DNA from: Lysobacter changpingensis | Lineage (GTDB): Bacteria > Pseudomonadota > Gammaproteobacteria > Xanthomonadales > Xanthomonadaceae | Assembly (NCBI RefSeq): GCF_017308985.1 | Contig: NZ_JADWPE010000007.1 | Coordinates: 248,001 to 312,000 of the forward strand | DNA: 64,000 nucleotides | Direction of reading: 5' to 3' | Shown here: positions 39,385-48,157 of the stretch, one piece after another | Layout: every line of letters begins with the position of its first letter | Numbering within the stretch: position 1 is the first letter of the stretch | Notes under the pieces: generated by a model | What the model was told of the DNA's origin: nothing | Seen by the model: only the letters and a program-made list of their open reading frames with translations | Database searches by the model: none | Program-made: the position numbers and the translations under genes

Positions 39385-39487
39385 GCCGTGTGTCGCCGGC
39401 CGCGCGTGGCCGGTATTCTTGCCTGTGCCCTGCCGGCCCGACATCGCGCCGGCCCATGCTTTCCCGACCTTTGCGGAGATTGTCTGC

Positions 39488-40303
39488 ATGAATTCGCGTC
39501 TGCCCCATCTCGCCGTGGTCCTGACCGGACTGCTGGCCCTGTCCGCCTGCTCCAAGCAGGCCCCGGCCCCGGCCGAGACCGCCGCCCCGGCCGCGCCCAC
39601 CGCGCCGGCTGCCGAAACCGCGCCGGCTCCGGCGCCCGCCGCTCCGGCCGAAACCGCCGCGGCTCCGGCCGCCACGCCCGCACCCGCCGCCGCGGCCACG
39701 CCGCCGCAGGGCCCGGCGCCCGTGGCCGGCACCGATTACGTCGAAGTCGCCGGGGGCCAGCCGTACGAACCCACCGGCGGCAAGATCGAGGTCGTCGAGG
39801 TGTTCGGCTACACCTGCCCGCACTGCGCCCACTTCGAGCCGCTGGTCGAGTCGTGGAAGGCCAAGCAGCCGGCCGACGTGAAGTTCATCGCCCTCGCCGC
39901 GCCGTTCGGCGGCTACTGGGAGCCGTACGCGAAGGCGTTCTACACCGCGCAGACCATGGGCGTGCTCGACAAGACGCACCAAGCGGTGTTCAACGCAATC
40001 CACGTCGACCGCACGCTGCCGGTGCAGCCGCTGCCGACCAACGAGCAGATCGGCGCCTTCTACGGCAAGTACGGCGTCGACGCGAAGCAGTTCGCCAGCA
40101 CGATGTCGAGCTTCGCCATCGACGCGAAGATGAAGCGCGCCGGCCAGTTCATCGCGCGCAGCGGCGTGGATTCGACGCCGACGATGGTGATCAACGGCAA
40201 GTACCGCATCACCGGCAAGGGCTTCGAGGACACGCTGCGCATCGCCGACCACCTGGTCGCGCAGGAGCGCGCGAAGGCCGGCGGCGCGACCGCAGCGCAG
40301 TAA
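39488..40303 (+). CDS. DsbA paralogue, lipoprotein with Pro/Ala linker
   Basis: A 271-residue protein with a lipoprotein signal (HLAVVLTGLLALSAC; lipobox LSAC, Cys21). Residues 25-75 are a low-complexity linker of Ala, Pro and Glu. The DsbA domain follows from AGTDYVEVAGG, with active site FGYTCPHC (Cys110, Cys113; the classic CPHC) and cis-Pro in GVDSTPTMVING. It is a membrane-tethered oxidase that differs from its soluble neighbour in having CPHC in place of CIHC. The linker lets it reach into the periplasm. The stop is 15 nt before the next gene. Confidence 0.9.
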   Translation: MNSRLPHLAVVLTGLLALSACSKQAPAPAETAAPAAPTAPAAETAPAPAPAAPAETAAAPAATPAPAAAATPPQGPAPVAGTDYVEVAGGQPYEPTGGKIEVVEVFGYTCPHCAHFEPLVESWKAKQPADVKFIALAAPFGGYWEPYAKAFYTAQTMGVLDKTHQAVFNAIHVDRTLPVQPLPTNEQIGAFYGKYGVDAKQFASTMSSFAIDAKMKRAGQFIARSGVDSTPTMVINGKYRITGKGFEDTLRIADHLVAQERAKAGGATAAQ

Positions 40304-40318
40304 GCGCACCACGATCGA

Positions 40319-41074
40319 ATGGATACCCGCCGGCTGCGCCTGCTCAGCGCGAACATCCAGGCGGGGTCCAGCACGCGCGGCTACCACGATTACGTCGCGC
40401 GCAGCTGGTCCCACGTCCTGCCGGCGGGCAAGCGCAACAGCCTGGACGCGATCGCGCAGCTGGCCGGCGAGCACGACATCGTCGGCCTCAACGAAAGCGA
40501 TCCGGGCAGCCTGCGGTCGGGTTTCACCAACCAGACGCATTACCTCGCCCAGCGCGCCGGCTTCGATTACTGGAGCCACCAGCCGAACCGGCGCGTCGGC
40601 GGCGTGGCCTCCAGCGCGAATGGCCTGCTGAGCCGGCTGGAACCGAAGGAAGTCATCGACCACGCCCTGCCCGGCCGCATCGCCGGGCGCGGCGTGCTGC
40701 TCGCCCGCTACGGCGAGGGCGACAAGGGATTGCTGGTCGCGGTGGCGCATCTCTCGCTCGGCGCCAACTCGCGCGCCGCGCAGCTGGGCTTCATCGCCGA
40801 ACTGCTGCACGACCATCCCAACGCGGTGCTGATGGGCGATTTCAATTGCTCCATCGATCGCCCGGAAATGCGCGCGTTGTTCCGCAACACGCGACTGCAA
40901 CTGCCGGAGGGCGAAGTCTTCACCTTCCCGAGCTGGCGCCCGCAGCGCGCGATCGACCACATCCTGGTGGGCGATGGGCTGAAGACGTCGAATGCGCGCG
41001 CGCGTCCCGCGGCAGCGTCGGACCACCTGGCGTTGTCGATCGACCTGCATGTGCCGGATGCGGCGCTGCGGTGA
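40319..41074 (+). CDS. Endonuclease/exonuclease/phosphatase-fold protein
   Basis: A 251-residue protein of the DNase I-like superfamily. It starts RLRLLSANIQAG (first metal-ligand Asn), has VGLNESD with the metal-binding Glu, VLMGDFNC with the catalytic Asp and Asn, and the final ASDHLALS with the Asp-His pair. There is no signal peptide. Members hydrolyse phosphodiesters in DNA, sphingomyelin or inositol phosphates; the substrate here is unclear. It follows dsbA-like genes by 15 nt and ends at a good terminator. Confidence 0.88.
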   Translation: MDTRRLRLLSANIQAGSSTRGYHDYVARSWSHVLPAGKRNSLDAIAQLAGEHDIVGLNESDPGSLRSGFTNQTHYLAQRAGFDYWSHQPNRRVGGVASSANGLLSRLEPKEVIDHALPGRIAGRGVLLARYGEGDKGLLVAVAHLSLGANSRAAQLGFIAELLHDHPNAVLMGDFNCSIDRPEMRALFRNTRLQLPEGEVFTFPSWRPQRAIDHILVGDGLKTSNARARPAAASDHLALSIDLHVPDAALR

Positions 41075-41101
41075 TCTTCGCGGGCAGCGTATGACCTGAG
41101 G

Positions 41102-41137
41102 CGGCCGATGACGAAAGCATTGGCCGTTTTTGTTTTT
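41102..41137 (+). terminator. Rho-independent terminator
   Basis: Stem CGGCCGATG / CATTGGCCG (one G-T pair), loop ACGAAAG, then TTTTTGTTTTT; it ends the cytochrome-downstream operon. Confidence 0.88.
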
Positions 41138-41202
41138 GCTGGAAACCACCTCACCCGTCATTCCAGCGAAAGCTGGAACCCATTTGCTGTTGCCTGGTTC
41201 TT

Positions 41203-41276
41203 GCAGCTGGGTAAGCGAAGCGCACCCGGGTTCACCGCGCGAAAAGCCCCGGGTGCGCTTCGTTTACCCGGGCTGC
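41203..41276. repeat. GTAG-type REP palindrome, degenerate copy 6
   Basis: Arms as in the other copies, but the terminal GTAG/CTAC has become GCAG/CTGC and the inner arms carry further changes. It is preceded at 41157 by a GTCATTCCAGCGAAAGCTGG unit and followed near 41307 by a GTCATCGCGGCGAAGG unit, as at 36.6-36.9 kb. Confidence 0.8.
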
Positions 41277-41352
41277 AAAAGCAGCATCGCCTTCCCAACA
41301 AGCTCGTCATCGCGGCGAAGGCCGGGATGACGGGCAAGAGCAACAGCAAACC

Positions 41353-41390
41353 GAAACGGCCGATGGCGAACCACCGGCCGTTCCGTTTCC
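41353..41390 (-). terminator. Terminator-like hairpin for the second TonB receptor gene
   Basis: Twelve-base arms AACGGCCGATGG / CCACCGGCCGTT with one mismatch and a CGAA loop, about 50 nt past the receptor stop; the minus-strand tail TCGGTTTGC is only moderately T-rich. Confidence 0.5.
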
Positions 41391-41441
41391 ACACCTCGAT
41401 GACCGGCCGACCGCGAACCCGCGATCAGCCGATCAGTCCCG

Positions 41442-44342
41442 TCAGAAGCGATAGTCCGCGCTGACGTACCAGAACGCGCCCGGCAGGTCGTACGTGCCCG
41501 CGTCGTAACCGTTGAGCGAGCAGGTCAGGCACACCGGCGGCTCCTTGCCGAAGACGTTGTTCACGCCGACGGTGAACTTGAGGTTCTCCACGCCCGCGTT
41601 GCTCCAGTTGAACTGCAGGTCGTGGTACGTCGTCGAGCCCAGCGTGTTGAACTCCGCGCCGCCCATGCAGCCCGGCGCCTCGTCCACCGGCACGTTCGAG
41701 CACAGCTCGTCCACCGACGAGATGTAGCGGATCGTCCAGCCCACGTTGAAGTCCTGCAGCGTCCAGTTCGTCTGCAGGTTGGTCTGCCATTCCGGGATCG
41801 CGCTGTCGTTGACCTCGATGCCGACCTCGCGCTGCGAGCGGTTGCCGTCCACGTCCACGGCCTCGTAGTCGTTGACGTACGTCGACTGCAGCGACGCGCT
41901 CAGGCGGCCCCAGCCCCATTCCGGACCGACCCAGTTGACCTTGAAGTCGACGCCGTCGGTCTTGATGCGGCCCAGGTTGTCGAGGAAGTTCTCCGGCGGG
42001 TTGAGGTTGCCGCCGGCACCGCGCGAGAACGGCGTGCAGTTGATCGAGCCGACGCCGCCTTCGCGCAGGCAGGTTTCCAGCAGCGCCTGGATGTCGCGTG
42101 CCTGGATCGCATCATCGATTTCGTGGTTGTAGTAACCCACTTCGAAGTCCAGGCGATCCGACCACGACTGGCCCGATGCCCAGCCCGGTGCGTACACCAC
42201 GCCGAACGTGTAGCTGTCGGATTCCTCCGGCTGCAGGTTCGGGTTGCCACCGGTGAAGGTGGTGATCTGCGTGTTGGCCTGCTCGAAGTTCGGCGGCGCG
42301 CCCTGCGCCGCGCAGCCCGCCGCGAACGACGGATCGGCCGGACCGGGGCTGCCGGTGGAACCGCAGGGATCGACCAGCGTCGCGCCGAACTGCGTGAGGC
42401 CATACAGCTCGCCGAGGTTCGGCGCGCGGAAGCCCTGCGAGTAGGTGCCGCGGATCACCAGGTCCTCGATCGGCTGCCAGCGGAAACCGGCCTTGCCGGT
42501 CGTGGTGCCGCCGAAGGTCGAGTAATCCGAGTAACGCACGGCCGCGCTCAGGTCCAGGGTCGAGAGCACCGGGAAGCTGAATTCCGCGTAGATCTCGTCC
42601 ACGTCGTACGACGCGGACACCGGTGCGGCGAAGGAGTCCTGAGACTCGCCGCTCTGGCGCAGCGGATCGGGGTTGAAGTCGCCGCGATAACGACGATGTT
42701 CGACGCCCGCCGCGAAGCCCGCGGTGCGATCGCCGATGTCGAACATGTCGCCGGTGATGTTCGCCGAGTACAGGTCGAGCTTCTGCTGCGAGGAGTCGAT
42801 CTGGCGCGTGCGGATGTAATCGATCATCTCCTGCGTCATCGGACGGCCCTGGCCGCCGAAGATGTCCAGCGGCACGCAGCCGGCCACCTGTGCGCAGATC
42901 GCCGGATCGCCCAGCGCGAGCTTGAGTTTGGCGACGTTGTAGCCGTTGAGGAATTCCTGCGTGGCCTTGTTGTCGGCGTAGGCGTAGTTGAAATCCCAGC
43001 CGAAACTGCGGTTGCCGACGGTGAACGTGCCGTCCAGGCCGGTGTTGAAGTACACCGTGTCCACGTCCTGGTTGAAGATGCGCGGGCCGACTTCGACCGG
43101 ACGACGCGTGGCGACCAGGAAGTTCGAGTTCGCATCCAGCGTGTAGCCGAACGGGTTGAACGGGTTGTCGGCGTGGATGCTGATGGTGTCGGCGATGCCG
43201 CCGGTGCCGGCGCCCGGACCGACGAAGATCGGCTCCGGCGCCGCCTGGTTGGTCGAGGTGCGGTTGTTGTACAGGCCCTTGACGTGCAGACGGGTGTTGT
43301 CGGTGATGTCGTAGTAGACGCTGGCGAAGATCGACTTGCGCTTCTGCGGCGTCAGCAGCAAGTTGTACGGCGCGAAGTTGAAGCGGTCGCTTCCGTCGAA
43401 CGAGTTGAACGTGCCGCCGTTCGGGTTGTCCGGATCGAACACCGGCGTCGTGGTGCCCTCGTTGAGGGTGATGTCGTACCAGTTCTCGGTGTCGGCATCG
43501 CAACCGCCCACGCCCGTTTCGGGACGCGTCGGGTCGCAGAAGAAGAAGCGGCCCTGCGGAATGCCCGAGCTGCCGCCGCGCACGCCGGTGCCGGGCGTCG
43601 GGAAGGCCGACTGCTCCCACGAACCGGAGCTGATTTCCTGCTGTTCGAAATAGCTGGCGGTGAACACCGCCGACCAGCGATCGCCGCTGCCGCCGAGCGT
43701 GAGGCTGGCTTCGGTCGTTTCGCCGCCGTCTTCGTATTCGCCGTAGTAGGCATGCACTTCGGCGCCGTCGAAATTGCGGCGGGTGATGATGTTGATCACG
43801 CCGGCGATGGCGTCGGAACCGTAGATCGCCGACGCACCGTCTTCCAGCACTTCGACGCGTTCGACGATGGCCAGCGGGATGGTGTTGAGGTCGGCGCTGC
43901 CGCTCACGCCGGAAGCGGAGGACTCGTTGACCCAGCGGACGCCATCGACCAGCACGAGCGTGCGCTGCGAGCCCAGGTTGCGCAGATCGACCTGCGCGGA
44001 ACCGGCGCCGATGCCGCCGCCATCGGGCGGATAGCCGAAGTTGCCGGAGGAATTGAACTTGGCGTTGAGCGCCTTGCCGCTGGAGGTCATCTGCTGGAGC
44101 AGGTCGCCCACGGTCTGGAGGCCGGTCTGGTCGATCTTCGCCCTGTCCAGCACGAACACCGGCTGGGCGGTGACCGCATTGGTCTGCTTGATGCGCGAAC
44201 CCGTCACCGTGACGGTGTCGAGCGTGGTGGCCGAACCCTGCGGGGCCGGCGTGGTCTCCTGCGCGGCCGCGAGGCCCGGCAGGGACAACAACAAGGACAA
44301 CTGGATCGCCCGGGTGAGCGATTGACGACGCATGGCTTTCAT
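41442..44342 (-). CDS. TonB-dependent receptor, second type
   Basis: A 966-residue outer-membrane receptor with signal peptide ([15 protein letters not shown]). The TonB-box region [19 protein letters not shown] is followed by a plug with [10 protein letters not shown] and [24 protein letters not shown], the pattern of the FecA/BtuB-like receptors with an NxxE-type plug, and ends in SADYRF. The group that begins with TGSRI and has a Gly-Ser-rich plug is widespread in Lysobacteraceae; its substrates (peptides, sugars, siderophores) cannot be told from sequence. The ATG at 44342 has a GGGAGAGAG ribosome-binding site. No regulator or enzyme is adjacent to suggest a ligand. Confidence 0.93.
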   Translation of the reverse strand: MKAMRRQSLTRAIQLSLLLSLPGLAAAQETTPAPQGSATTLDTVTVTGSRIKQTNAVTAQPVFVLDRAKIDQTGLQTVGDLLQQMTSSGKALNAKFNSSGNFGYPPDGGGIGAGSAQVDLRNLGSQRTLVLVDGVRWVNESSASGVSGSADLNTIPLAIVERVEVLEDGASAIYGSDAIAGVINIITRRNFDGAEVHAYYGEYEDGGETTEASLTLGGSGDRWSAVFTASYFEQQEISSGSWEQSAFPTPGTGVRGGSSGIPQGRFFFCDPTRPETGVGGCDADTENWYDITLNEGTTTPVFDPDNPNGGTFNSFDGSDRFNFAPYNLLLTPQKRKSIFASVYYDITDNTRLHVKGLYNNRTSTNQAAPEPIFVGPGAGTGGIADTISIHADNPFNPFGYTLDANSNFLVATRRPVEVGPRIFNQDVDTVYFNTGLDGTFTVGNRSFGWDFNYAYADNKATQEFLNGYNVAKLKLALGDPAICAQVAGCVPLDIFGGQGRPMTQEMIDYIRTRQIDSSQQKLDLYSANITGDMFDIGDRTAGFAAGVEHRRYRGDFNPDPLRQSGESQDSFAAPVSASYDVDEIYAEFSFPVLSTLDLSAAVRYSDYSTFGGTTTGKAGFRWQPIEDLVIRGTYSQGFRAPNLGELYGLTQFGATLVDPCGSTGSPGPADPSFAAGCAAQGAPPNFEQANTQITTFTGGNPNLQPEESDSYTFGVVYAPGWASGQSWSDRLDFEVGYYNHEIDDAIQARDIQALLETCLREGGVGSINCTPFSRGAGGNLNPPENFLDNLGRIKTDGVDFKVNWVGPEWGWGRLSASLQSTYVNDYEAVDVDGNRSQREVGIEVNDSAIPEWQTNLQTNWTLQDFNVGWTIRYISSVDELCSNVPVDEAPGCMGGAEFNTLGSTTYHDLQFNWSNAGVENLKFTVGVNNVFGKEPPVCLTCSLNGYDAGTYDLPGAFWYVSADYRF

Positions 44343-44489
44343 TACTCTCTCCCTCGAATGAATGAACAGCAGCAACGGCCGCCTCCCCTGCCCGGGCGGC
44401 ACCCCCAAGGTTGTAAACAATTCGTGAATCAGCCACAAGCGGCAAAGTGTTGGCCAACGTTCGGCACAGTGGGCAGATCATCAAAGTAG

Positions 44490-44756
44490 GTGTCCGCCCA
44501 TCGCATGACAGATCGCGCGTACGCGCGGATCGCGCGCCGCTTCAGGAAGGCTTTGGCCAGGTCACTAACCGCGGCGATGGCGCTGGGGTGCGCGTACCTT
44601 GCGGTGCGTGCGGCCGGCCCGCGCGTGGAAGGAATCGATCGCATGTTCGCGCTCCTGGCCGGCTGTGTCGGAACGACTCTGCTCGTCAGCGTGGCCGGCC
44701 TCGTCGCAGCGCGGCTACAGCGAGCCGGCCGCGGACCGGTCGTACGATCAAGGTGA
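44490..44756 (+). CDS. Small two-helix membrane protein, hypothetical
   Basis: An 88-residue frame starting at GTG 44490, or ATG 44505 (MTDRAYARIARR). It has a basic N-terminus and two hydrophobic segments, SLTAAMALGCAYLAVRA and MFALLAGCVGTTLLVSVAGLVAA, and ends in a basic tail. I do not recognise the family. The hydrophobic pattern is clean, which favours a real gene, but there is no clear ribosome-binding site and it stands at the edge of the accessory region. Confidence 0.4.
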   Translation: MSAHRMTDRAYARIARRFRKALARSLTAAMALGCAYLAVRAAGPRVEGIDRMFALLAGCVGTTLLVSVAGLVAARLQRAGRGPVVRSR

Positions 44757-45172
44757 TGCTAAGTTTCAGCTTTCGCCCCGCGCCCGCCGGAACACATGGA
44801 AGCAGATCGGAAGCCTGAAGACGACTTGCCCGAAGCATTGCGTGCCCTTCACGCCGCGGTGTCGACACGTCTGGAGATTGCCCTGCCGATCCGGGTTTGC
44901 GAGTTTCATTTCCAAGGGGCTCCCTTCGCCGGGCACGGCCGACCGTTCGCGATCCCGCTTCAACGGCGTCCAGAGCGTCGTGGTTCCGGCCAACCACCCG
45001 TAGGGTCATCCAACAGCGTGCTGGAGGTTTAGTCGGTCAACTCCAACTGTTATGTCTTCGTCATGCAGTCGGGCGACGAGATCTCCGTGCTCTCGACGGA
45101 CGGAGCCCGACCGGTCGGTTCGCGATGCATGATGTCCGCTTCTGGCCGAAAGCGGACGCATGCGGCTTCGCT
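44757..45172. other. Intergenic region at the left edge of the accessory island
   Basis: No convincing gene. Several short frames overlap one another without a signal or motif. Near its right end is the first TGTCCGCTT palindrome (45132-45161). Confidence 0.55.
45132..45161. repeat. TGTCCGCTT palindrome, copy A
   Basis: ATGTCCGCTTCTGGCCGAA followed by the complementary AAGCGGACGCAT arm. It is the first of seven copies, all between 45.1 and 51.8 kb. Confidence 0.85.
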
Positions 45173-45619
45173 CTACGTCACCTTCCGCACTTCGGTAAAC
45201 GCAGGCATCAGCGTAGAGCCGTCCTTGGCCTGAGGTGTCATGCGTGGAATCGGCTTGCGCGTGCGCGTGTCGATCAGCACCGAATGGCGCTCGCCCCGTG
45301 CGAACAGATGCAACTCGCCCCATTGCCGCAGCGCGACCACGATGGGAAAGAGGCCTTCTCCCTTGGTCGACAGCACATACTCCTGATACGCCGTTCCATC
45401 AGAGGCATCACGCATCTCGAGGATGCCGGCATCCACCAGTTTGCGTAACCGGTCGGCGAGGATGTTCCGCGCCACGCCCAGGCTGCGCTGGAAATCGCCG
45501 AAACGGCGTACGCCATCAAAGGCGTCGCGCACGATGAGGAGCGACCACCGGTCACCGATCAGATCGACGGAGCGGGCAACAGGACAAGGCTCTTCATCCG
45601 TGGCCTTGCGGATTGTCAT
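45173..45619 (-). CDS. HxlR-family transcriptional regulator
   Basis: A 148-residue winged-helix regulator. EEPCPVARSVDLIGDRWSLLIVRDAFDG is the HxlR signature, including the conserved cysteine, and the wing follows in LRKLVDAGILEM. HxlR-type proteins often sense reactive aldehydes, quinones or oxidants through this cysteine. It is divergent from the MFS transporter, with an inverted repeat between them, so it probably controls that gene and itself. I chose ATG 45619 for its GGAGG ribosome-binding site; an upstream ATG at 45670 would reach into the promoter region. Confidence 0.88.
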   Translation of the reverse strand: MTIRKATDEEPCPVARSVDLIGDRWSLLIVRDAFDGVRRFGDFQRSLGVARNILADRLRKLVDAGILEMRDASDGTAYQEYVLSTKGEGLFPIVVALRQWGELHLFARGERHSVLIDTRTRKPIPRMTPQAKDGSTLMPAFTEVRKVT

Positions 45620-45689
45620 GGAGCCTCCGGGAAGTGCGGTCGCGTCGATTCGGTTGCATTTTAAAACCATGTGAGCCAGTATTCAAACG

Positions 45690-45704
45690 GTTGCGATTTG
45701 CAAC
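45690..45704. promoter_or_regulatory. Inverted repeat in the HxlR-MFS divergent region
   Basis: GTTGC and GCAAC half-sites separated by GATTT, in the 105-base gap between the divergent starts. It is in the right place to be the HxlR operator; the assignment rests on position and symmetry only. Confidence 0.4.
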
Positions 45705-45724
45705 TTGGTGAGAGGCTGGGAATC

Positions 45725-46981
45725 ATGGGTGTCTCGCACAGCCCGCAGTCCCTGGATCGATGCGACGCGGTGGCCCGACCTTCGCAGGTGCCCCGTGGCC
45801 TTGCGTGGTTGTTCGCCATCGCCAGCGGCTCAAGTGTGGCGAACGTCTACTACGCGCAACCCTTGCTGGACACATTGGCGCGAGACTTCGGGATCACACA
45901 GGCGGCGGTTGGCGGAGTCGTTACCGCCACGCAGATCGGCTGCGCCGTCTCGTTGTTGTTCGTCGTTCCGCTGGGCGATCTGATGGGTCGCCGCCGTCTG
46001 ATGACGGTGCAGGCGTTCGCGCTGGTCATCGCGCTGGCCACGGTCGGTCTGGTGCGGTCAACGCCTGCGTTACTGGCTGGCATGCTCGCCGTGGGGCTGC
46101 TGGGTACGGCGATGACGCAGGGTCTGATCGCCTATGCAGCCAGCGTGGCCGCGCCTCACGAACGAGGGCATGTCGTCGGCATGGCCCAAAGCGGTGTATT
46201 CATCGGTCTGCTGCTCGCGCGGGTATTCGCCGGCGGTGTCAGCGACATTGGCGGATGGCGCGGCGTTTACCTGTGCGCTGCCGCATTGATGCTGACCATT
46301 GCGCTGGCGCTCCTGCCGTGCTTGCCTGCGCTGGCCGCAACGCCAAGCGCGATGAGCTACCCGCGCCTGATCGCCTCCATGTTGACGCTGCTGCGTCGGG
46401 ACCGTGCGTTGCAGGTGCGTGGCGTACTGGCCCTGCTGATGTTCGCGGCGCTTAATATCTTCTGGAGCGCACTTGTGCTTCCATTGAGCGCACAGCCCTT
46501 TGGCCTCTCACACACCGCCATCGGAGCGTTTGGCTTGGTTGGTGTGGTCGGCGCGCTGGCTGCCGCGCGGGCCGGACAATGGGCCGATCGCGGCCACGCC
46601 CAGCGCACCAGCGCGGCGGCACTCGTGACGTTGCTGCTAGCCTGGTGGCCGTTGTCGCTGATGCAATGGTCACTCGGCGCGCTGGTCGTCGGGATCGTGC
46701 TCCTTGACCTCGGGGCACAAGCGTTGCATGTCACCAGCCAAAGCATGATTCTCCGCGACCGCCCTGAAGCGCACAGCCGACTGCTTGGTCTCTACATGCT
46801 GTTCTACGCGATTGGTAGCGGACTGGGGGCGATCAGTGCAACGGCAAGTTACGCCAGCGCCGGCTGGCCGGGGGTGTGCCTGCTCGGGGCAAGCGTCAGC
46901 GTGTTGGCGCTGCTCTTCTGGTGGATGACCAGCAGGGCAGAGGCTGGCGCGGCGAGCCGGGAATTTGGTCAGCACTGCTAA
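45725..46981 (+). CDS. MFS efflux-type transporter
   Basis: A 418-residue protein with about twelve membrane helices, starting GLAWLFAIASGSSVANVYYAQPLLDTLARDF, as in a group of drug or metabolite exporters (AraJ/YdeR-like). The loop after helix 2 reads PLGDLMGRRRLM, the MFS motif A. I chose ATG 45725; GTG 45671 is in frame but would bury the promoter. With the divergent HxlR gene it forms a stress-responsive exporter pair. The codons use more A and T than the surrounding genes. The final Cys codon and TAA stop come from a TGTCCGCTT repeat. Confidence 0.87.
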   Translation: MGVSHSPQSLDRCDAVARPSQVPRGLAWLFAIASGSSVANVYYAQPLLDTLARDFGITQAAVGGVVTATQIGCAVSLLFVVPLGDLMGRRRLMTVQAFALVIALATVGLVRSTPALLAGMLAVGLLGTAMTQGLIAYAASVAAPHERGHVVGMAQSGVFIGLLLARVFAGGVSDIGGWRGVYLCAAALMLTIALALLPCLPALAATPSAMSYPRLIASMLTLLRRDRALQVRGVLALLMFAALNIFWSALVLPLSAQPFGLSHTAIGAFGLVGVVGALAAARAGQWADRGHAQRTSAAALVTLLLAWWPLSLMQWSLGALVVGIVLLDLGAQALHVTSQSMILRDRPEAHSRLLGLYMLFYAIGSGLGAISATASYASAGWPGVCLLGASVSVLALLFWWMTSRAEAGAASREFGQHC

Positions 46982-47007
46982 TGTCCGCTTCCGACCCAAA
47001 GCGGGCT
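46979..47007. repeat. TGTCCGCTT palindrome, copy B
   Basis: TAATGTCCGCTTCCGACCC followed by AAAGCGGGC. Its first three bases are the stop codon of the MFS gene. The right arm is degenerate. Confidence 0.75.
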
Positions 47008-47268
47008 TGGGAGGCAGTCGGGTCGCATCTCTCACTCGATCCCTGAACGGCTCGCGCCGTCGTTGACTAACGTCCGGTCCGGGCGAAGGGGTTTATGCGC
47101 TCAGGCAACCGTACTACTCGGCACTTGAGCGGCATTTGGTGGCACAGTTGCCGAGGAATTGTTGTCTACTCGCAAGGCGGAGTTGAAGCGAGCGAGGGAT
47201 GCGCGCAGCGATACAACGTTGCGCTTATATCAACCGTTGCGCGATCTGATGCCTCGGCGCCGCGTCCT

Positions 47269-48015
47269 TCAGAAAGCGAACTCAAACCCGGCGAGCGGAC
47301 CGCTCAAGGTGATATCGGTATTGTTGCTGCCGGCCTCGACTTCTATCGCTAGGTATCGGTAGCCGATGATCCACGCGCCTTGCTTCACGTGGTAGCGGAC
47401 CACGGCACTGGCGCTGTGCGTCCCCTCCGTTTCGCCGAACGAGCCGTCGCCGCGCAACGTGAGCTGCCAGCGATCGGCCAACGTCCACGTGTATCGCGCT
47501 CCGAGCATGAAGTCGCTGTAGGACTTGTCGATGCTGCGCTCCGACGGGGAGAAGACCGGATTGACGGGGTCGAACCTGATCTTGAGGTCCACGTCGACGT
47601 AACGCAGGCCGCCGAACACATCCAGTCCGCGGAAGCGCTCCTGGCCCGGACTCCAGAAAGCGGCCAACTCGAACAGCTGCGAATCGAGATCAGACTGGGT
47701 CCTGATCCGCGGAAACTCCCTGTCGTCCGCCAGGCCAAGAAAGATGTAATCGGCGAACACACCGGAGTGATCGCCCCGTCCCTCGGCATGTATCAGGAAC
47801 GCACCATCGATCTTGTCGATGATGTCGGAGAATGCCGAATCGGTTTCTGCGGGTGGCTGACCAGTGCGCAGATCCGTCGCGATGCTCGGAGCCCAGAGGT
47901 AGGGCGCGATCGTCCACTCCCACGCTTCCCTTTCCTGGGCGTGGGATGCAAGCGGTGCGCCCATCATGCACAGGGCCATGGCAGCAGTCGCGAACGATCG
48001 CAGATCGTTGCTCAT
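47269..48015 (-). CDS. Outer-membrane beta-barrel protein, unknown function
   Basis: A 248-residue protein with signal peptide (SFATAAMALCMMGAPLASHA). The mature part alternates hydrophobic and polar residues, with segments such as WEWTIAPYLWAPSI, SGVFADYIFLGL and YSDFMLGARYTWTL, and ends in phenylalanine (AGFEFAF), as outer-membrane barrels do. The start ATG 48015 has a GGGAGG ribosome-binding site eight bases ahead. It follows the DUF1254 gene on the same strand after 142 nt, and the two may be co-transcribed. No specific porin family is recognised. Confidence 0.75.
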   Translation of the reverse strand: MSNDLRSFATAAMALCMMGAPLASHAQEREAWEWTIAPYLWAPSIATDLRTGQPPAETDSAFSDIIDKIDGAFLIHAEGRGDHSGVFADYIFLGLADDREFPRIRTQSDLDSQLFELAAFWSPGQERFRGLDVFGGLRYVDVDLKIRFDPVNPVFSPSERSIDKSYSDFMLGARYTWTLADRWQLTLRGDGSFGETEGTHSASAVVRYHVKQGAWIIGYRYLAIEVEAGSNNTDITLSGPLAGFEFAF

Positions 48016-48157
48016 CGTCGGGCCTCCCATTCGCGGACCCATGGTCCGACGTTGTCGATCATGGACATGGGAGCAAACCGTCGCTCCGATTTCGCGTGGT
48101 GCAGGACGGCCCATGCACCGGGCCGTCCGGTTGTTCCACACGCCGCCGCAGTGGAAG

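Larger units (their letters stand above)
41075..41441. other. Intergenic region between convergent genes
   Basis: It holds, in order, a terminator for the plus-strand gene, a GTCATTCC-type unit, the degenerate GTAG REP, a second GTCAT-type unit and a hairpin for the minus-strand receptor gene. I see no gene in it. Confidence 0.7.

Noticed and set aside
47095-47352. Short plus-strand frame after the MFS gene
   Set aside because: Overlaps the 3' end of the outer-membrane barrel gene, has no signal, motif or ribosome-binding site.
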